Source: Candidatus Pelagibacterales bacterium (GTDB lineage: Bacteria > Pseudomonadota > Alphaproteobacteria > Pelagibacterales > Pelagibacteraceae). From it: DNA of 6,585 bases. The translations under genes and the position numbers were made by a program. Within the stretch, counting starts at the first letter, position 1, and each line of letters begins with the position of its first letter. The notes beneath the pieces are model-generated. The model saw only the letters and a list, made by a program, of their open reading frames with translations. It was not told the DNA's origin and did no database searches. Below are positions 4,955 to 6,585 of this stretch, piece by piece. The DNA lies in NCBI GenBank assembly GCA_016882185.1, contig VHCC01000043.1, positions 1 through 6,585 of the forward strand. The letters run 5' to 3'.

Positions 4955-6585
4955 ATGTTATTATCTTTTACAGATAAAAAAAAAGTTAGAAAAAGTTTTG
5001 GCAAATTAGAAAATATACTTAACATACCAGATTTAATAGAAGTCCAAGTTAATTCATATAAAAACTTTTTAGAAGCAAACACAGAACATAAAATTGATTC
5101 TGGTATTACTAAAGTTTTTAAAGATATTTTTCCAATAGAGGAATTTTCAGGACTGGCAACAATTGAATATATTTCTTATCGATTCGAAAAGCCCAAATAT
5201 ACTGTTCAAGAGTGTAATCAGCGAGGCTTAACATACTCAGCAGCGTTAAAGGCAACACTTAGATTAGTCGCTTACGATATTAATGAGGAAAAACAAACTA
5301 AACAAGTTTTATCTGCAAAAGAGCAAGAAGTTTATATGAGTGATATTCCTTTAATGACTCCAAGAGGAACATTTGTTGTAAACGGAATTGAAAGGGTTTG
5401 TGTAAACCAAATGCACAGAAGTCCGGGAGTTTTTTTCGACCATGATAAAGGCAAAACACATGCAAGTGGTAAATTATTATTTAGTTGTAGAGTCATTCCT
5501 TACAGAGGATCATGGTTAGATTTTGAATATGATACAAAAGATATTTTAAATTTTAGAATCGATAGAAAAAGAAAACTTCCAGTAACAACACTATTAATGG
5601 CACTCGGTTATAACAGAGATGATATTCTTAGTCTTTTTTATGAAAATATTAGATATGATTTAACTTCAGAAGACGAATGGAAAACAAAATTTACCCCAGA
5701 AAATTTTAGAAATTATAAATTAAGAAATGACCTGATCAATGCAGAAACTAAAAAAGTTGTTATAAAAAAAGATACTAAAATTCTATATCCATTAGCATTA
5801 AAATTAAAAAAAGAAGGGTTAAATAGTTATCTAGTCAAAACTCCAGACTTATTTGGAAAATATTTAGCTAACGATATTATTAATGAGAAAACAGGTGAAG
5901 TAATTGCAGAATCCGGTGATGAAATTACAAATGATTTAATTACTAAACTTACAGATCTTAAGACAAAAACAATTTATTTACTTGATATAGATGGCGTAAA
6001 TAGAGGTCCGTTTTTAAGGAATACCTTAACTATTGATAAAAATCTTAATCAAGATGAGGCTAGTATGGATATTTACCGTGTTCTAAGACCAGGTGAACCG
6101 CCAACAATTGAAACAGCTAAAAATTTATTTGGAAATCTTTTTTTTAATCATACACGATATGATCTTTCAGAAACAGGTCGAGCTAAGATGAATGCCAGAA
6201 TGGATCTAGATTGCGATTCTAAATTAACTGTTCTTAGGAAAGAAGACATTGTTACAATTGTTAAACATATGTTGGATTTGAAAGATGGAAAAGGTGAAGT
6301 AGATGATATTGATCATCTAGGAAATCGTCGACTTAGATCAGTTGGTGAACTTGTAGAAAATCAATTTAGAATTGGACTAATAAGAATGGAGAGAGCTATT
6401 AAGGAAAAAATGGCTTCAGTTGAAATTGACTCGGTTATGCCACAAGATTTGATTAATGCAAAACCAATTGCCGCTTGTCTCAAGGAATTTTTTGGAACAT
6501 CACCATTATCCCAATTTATGGATCAAACTAATCCACTCGCGGAAATTACTCATAAAAGAAGAGTATCAGCTCTTGGACCTGGAGG
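4955..6585 (+). CDS. rpoB: DNA-directed RNA polymerase subunit beta, N-terminal part (partial)
   Basis: From the ATG at 4955 the frame stays open for 543 codons plus two bases to the right edge, about two fifths of a typical beta subunit of some 1,350 residues. The opening MLLSFTDKKKVRKSFGKL and IPDLIEVQVNSYKNFL (24-39) match the alphaproteobacterial start of RpoB, which fixes the start codon. The protrusion contains QMHRSPGVFFDHDKGK (152-167) and VIPYRGSWLDFEYD (180-193); the lobe follows, then the fork region near NARMDLD and SVGELVENQFRIGL. The window ends inside rifampicin cluster I, LSQFMDQTNPL (518-528) to HKRRVSALGPG (533-543). The rifampicin-contact residues equivalent to E. coli Gln513, Asp516, His526, Arg529 and Ser531 are all present. 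rpoC is expected downstream, outside the window. There is no Shine-Dalgarno sequence. Confidence 0.98.
   Translation, partial: MLLSFTDKKKVRKSFGKLENILNIPDLIEVQVNSYKNFLEANTEHKIDSGITKVFKDIFPIEEFSGLATIEYISYRFEKPKYTVQECNQRGLTYSAALKATLRLVAYDINEEKQTKQVLSAKEQEVYMSDIPLMTPRGTFVVNGIERVCVNQMHRSPGVFFDHDKGKTHASGKLLFSCRVIPYRGSWLDFEYDTKDILNFRIDRKRKLPVTTLLMALGYNRDDILSLFYENIRYDLTSEDEWKTKFTPENFRNYKLRNDLINAETKKVVIKKDTKILYPLALKLKKEGLNSYLVKTPDLFGKYLANDIINEKTGEVIAESGDEITNDLITKLTDLKTKTIYLLDIDGVNRGPFLRNTLTIDKNLNQDEASMDIYRVLRPGEPPTIETAKNLFGNLFFNHTRYDLSETGRAKMNARMDLDCDSKLTVLRKEDIVTIVKHMLDLKDGKGEVDDIDHLGNRRLRSVGELVENQFRIGLIRMERAIKEKMASVEIDSVMPQDLINAKPIAACLKEFFGTSPLSQFMDQTNPLAEITHKRRVSALGPG

Noticed and set aside
1..6585. 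Possible new system, mobile element, CRISPR array or defence cluster
   Set aside because: Every coding stretch is a recognised housekeeping gene in a conserved order. No terminal inverted repeats, integrase, transposase or spaced repeats were seen.

Overview
This is an ordinary but very complete core-genome locus from an AT-rich alphaproteobacterium, most likely of the SAR11 (Pelagibacterales) type. The lineage call rests on the protein style (EF-Tu, L11, NusG and RpoB all read as alphaproteobacterial), the strong A/T bias at third codon positions, the very short intergenic gaps and the single-helix SecE. The order-level call is inference; the class-level call is firmer. I found no mobile element, CRISPR array, phage gene or accessory cargo, and no new multi-gene system.

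Layout. Bases 1-422 (minus strand) hold the start of an rlmB/trmH-type SPOUT RNA methyltransferase whose 3' part lies outside the window. Bases 423-616 are a divergent non-coding region with candidate promoters in both directions and a small hairpin just before the first tRNA. From 617 onward everything reads on the plus strand as one apparent transcription unit: tRNA-Tyr(GTA), tRNA-Gly(TCC), tuf (EF-Tu), tRNA-Trp(CCA), secE, nusG, rplK (L11), rplA (L1), rplJ (L10), rplL (L7/L12) and the first 543 codons of rpoB, which runs off the right edge.

How the genes work together. The unit joins delivery of aminoacyl-tRNA (three tRNAs and EF-Tu), the two ribosomal stalk bases (L1; L11 with L10/L12, where EF-Tu and other GTPases dock), the transcription-translation coupling factor NusG, a Sec translocon subunit and the RNA polymerase beta subunit. 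It corresponds to the fused tRNA-tufB and secE-nusG-rplKAJL-rpoBC clusters of Escherichia coli, with tRNA-Trp between tuf and secE. Packing is tight: rplK/rplA and rplA/rplJ overlap by one base (TAATG), nusG/rplK are 2 bases apart and secE/nusG 3 bases apart. The only sizeable gaps after tuf are around tRNA-Trp, 19 bases before rplL and 49 bases before rpoB.

Most interesting small-scale signals: a candidate divergent promoter with a GC-rich discriminator, a tRNA-Trp whose excision would leave secE with a 13-base leader lacking a Shine-Dalgarno sequence, three perfect-length 11-residue repeats at the L10 C-terminus that suggest three L7/L12 dimers, absence of room for an rplJ leader, a hairpin in the rplL-rpoB gap, and a few substitutions at usually conserved rifampicin-pocket positions in RpoB.
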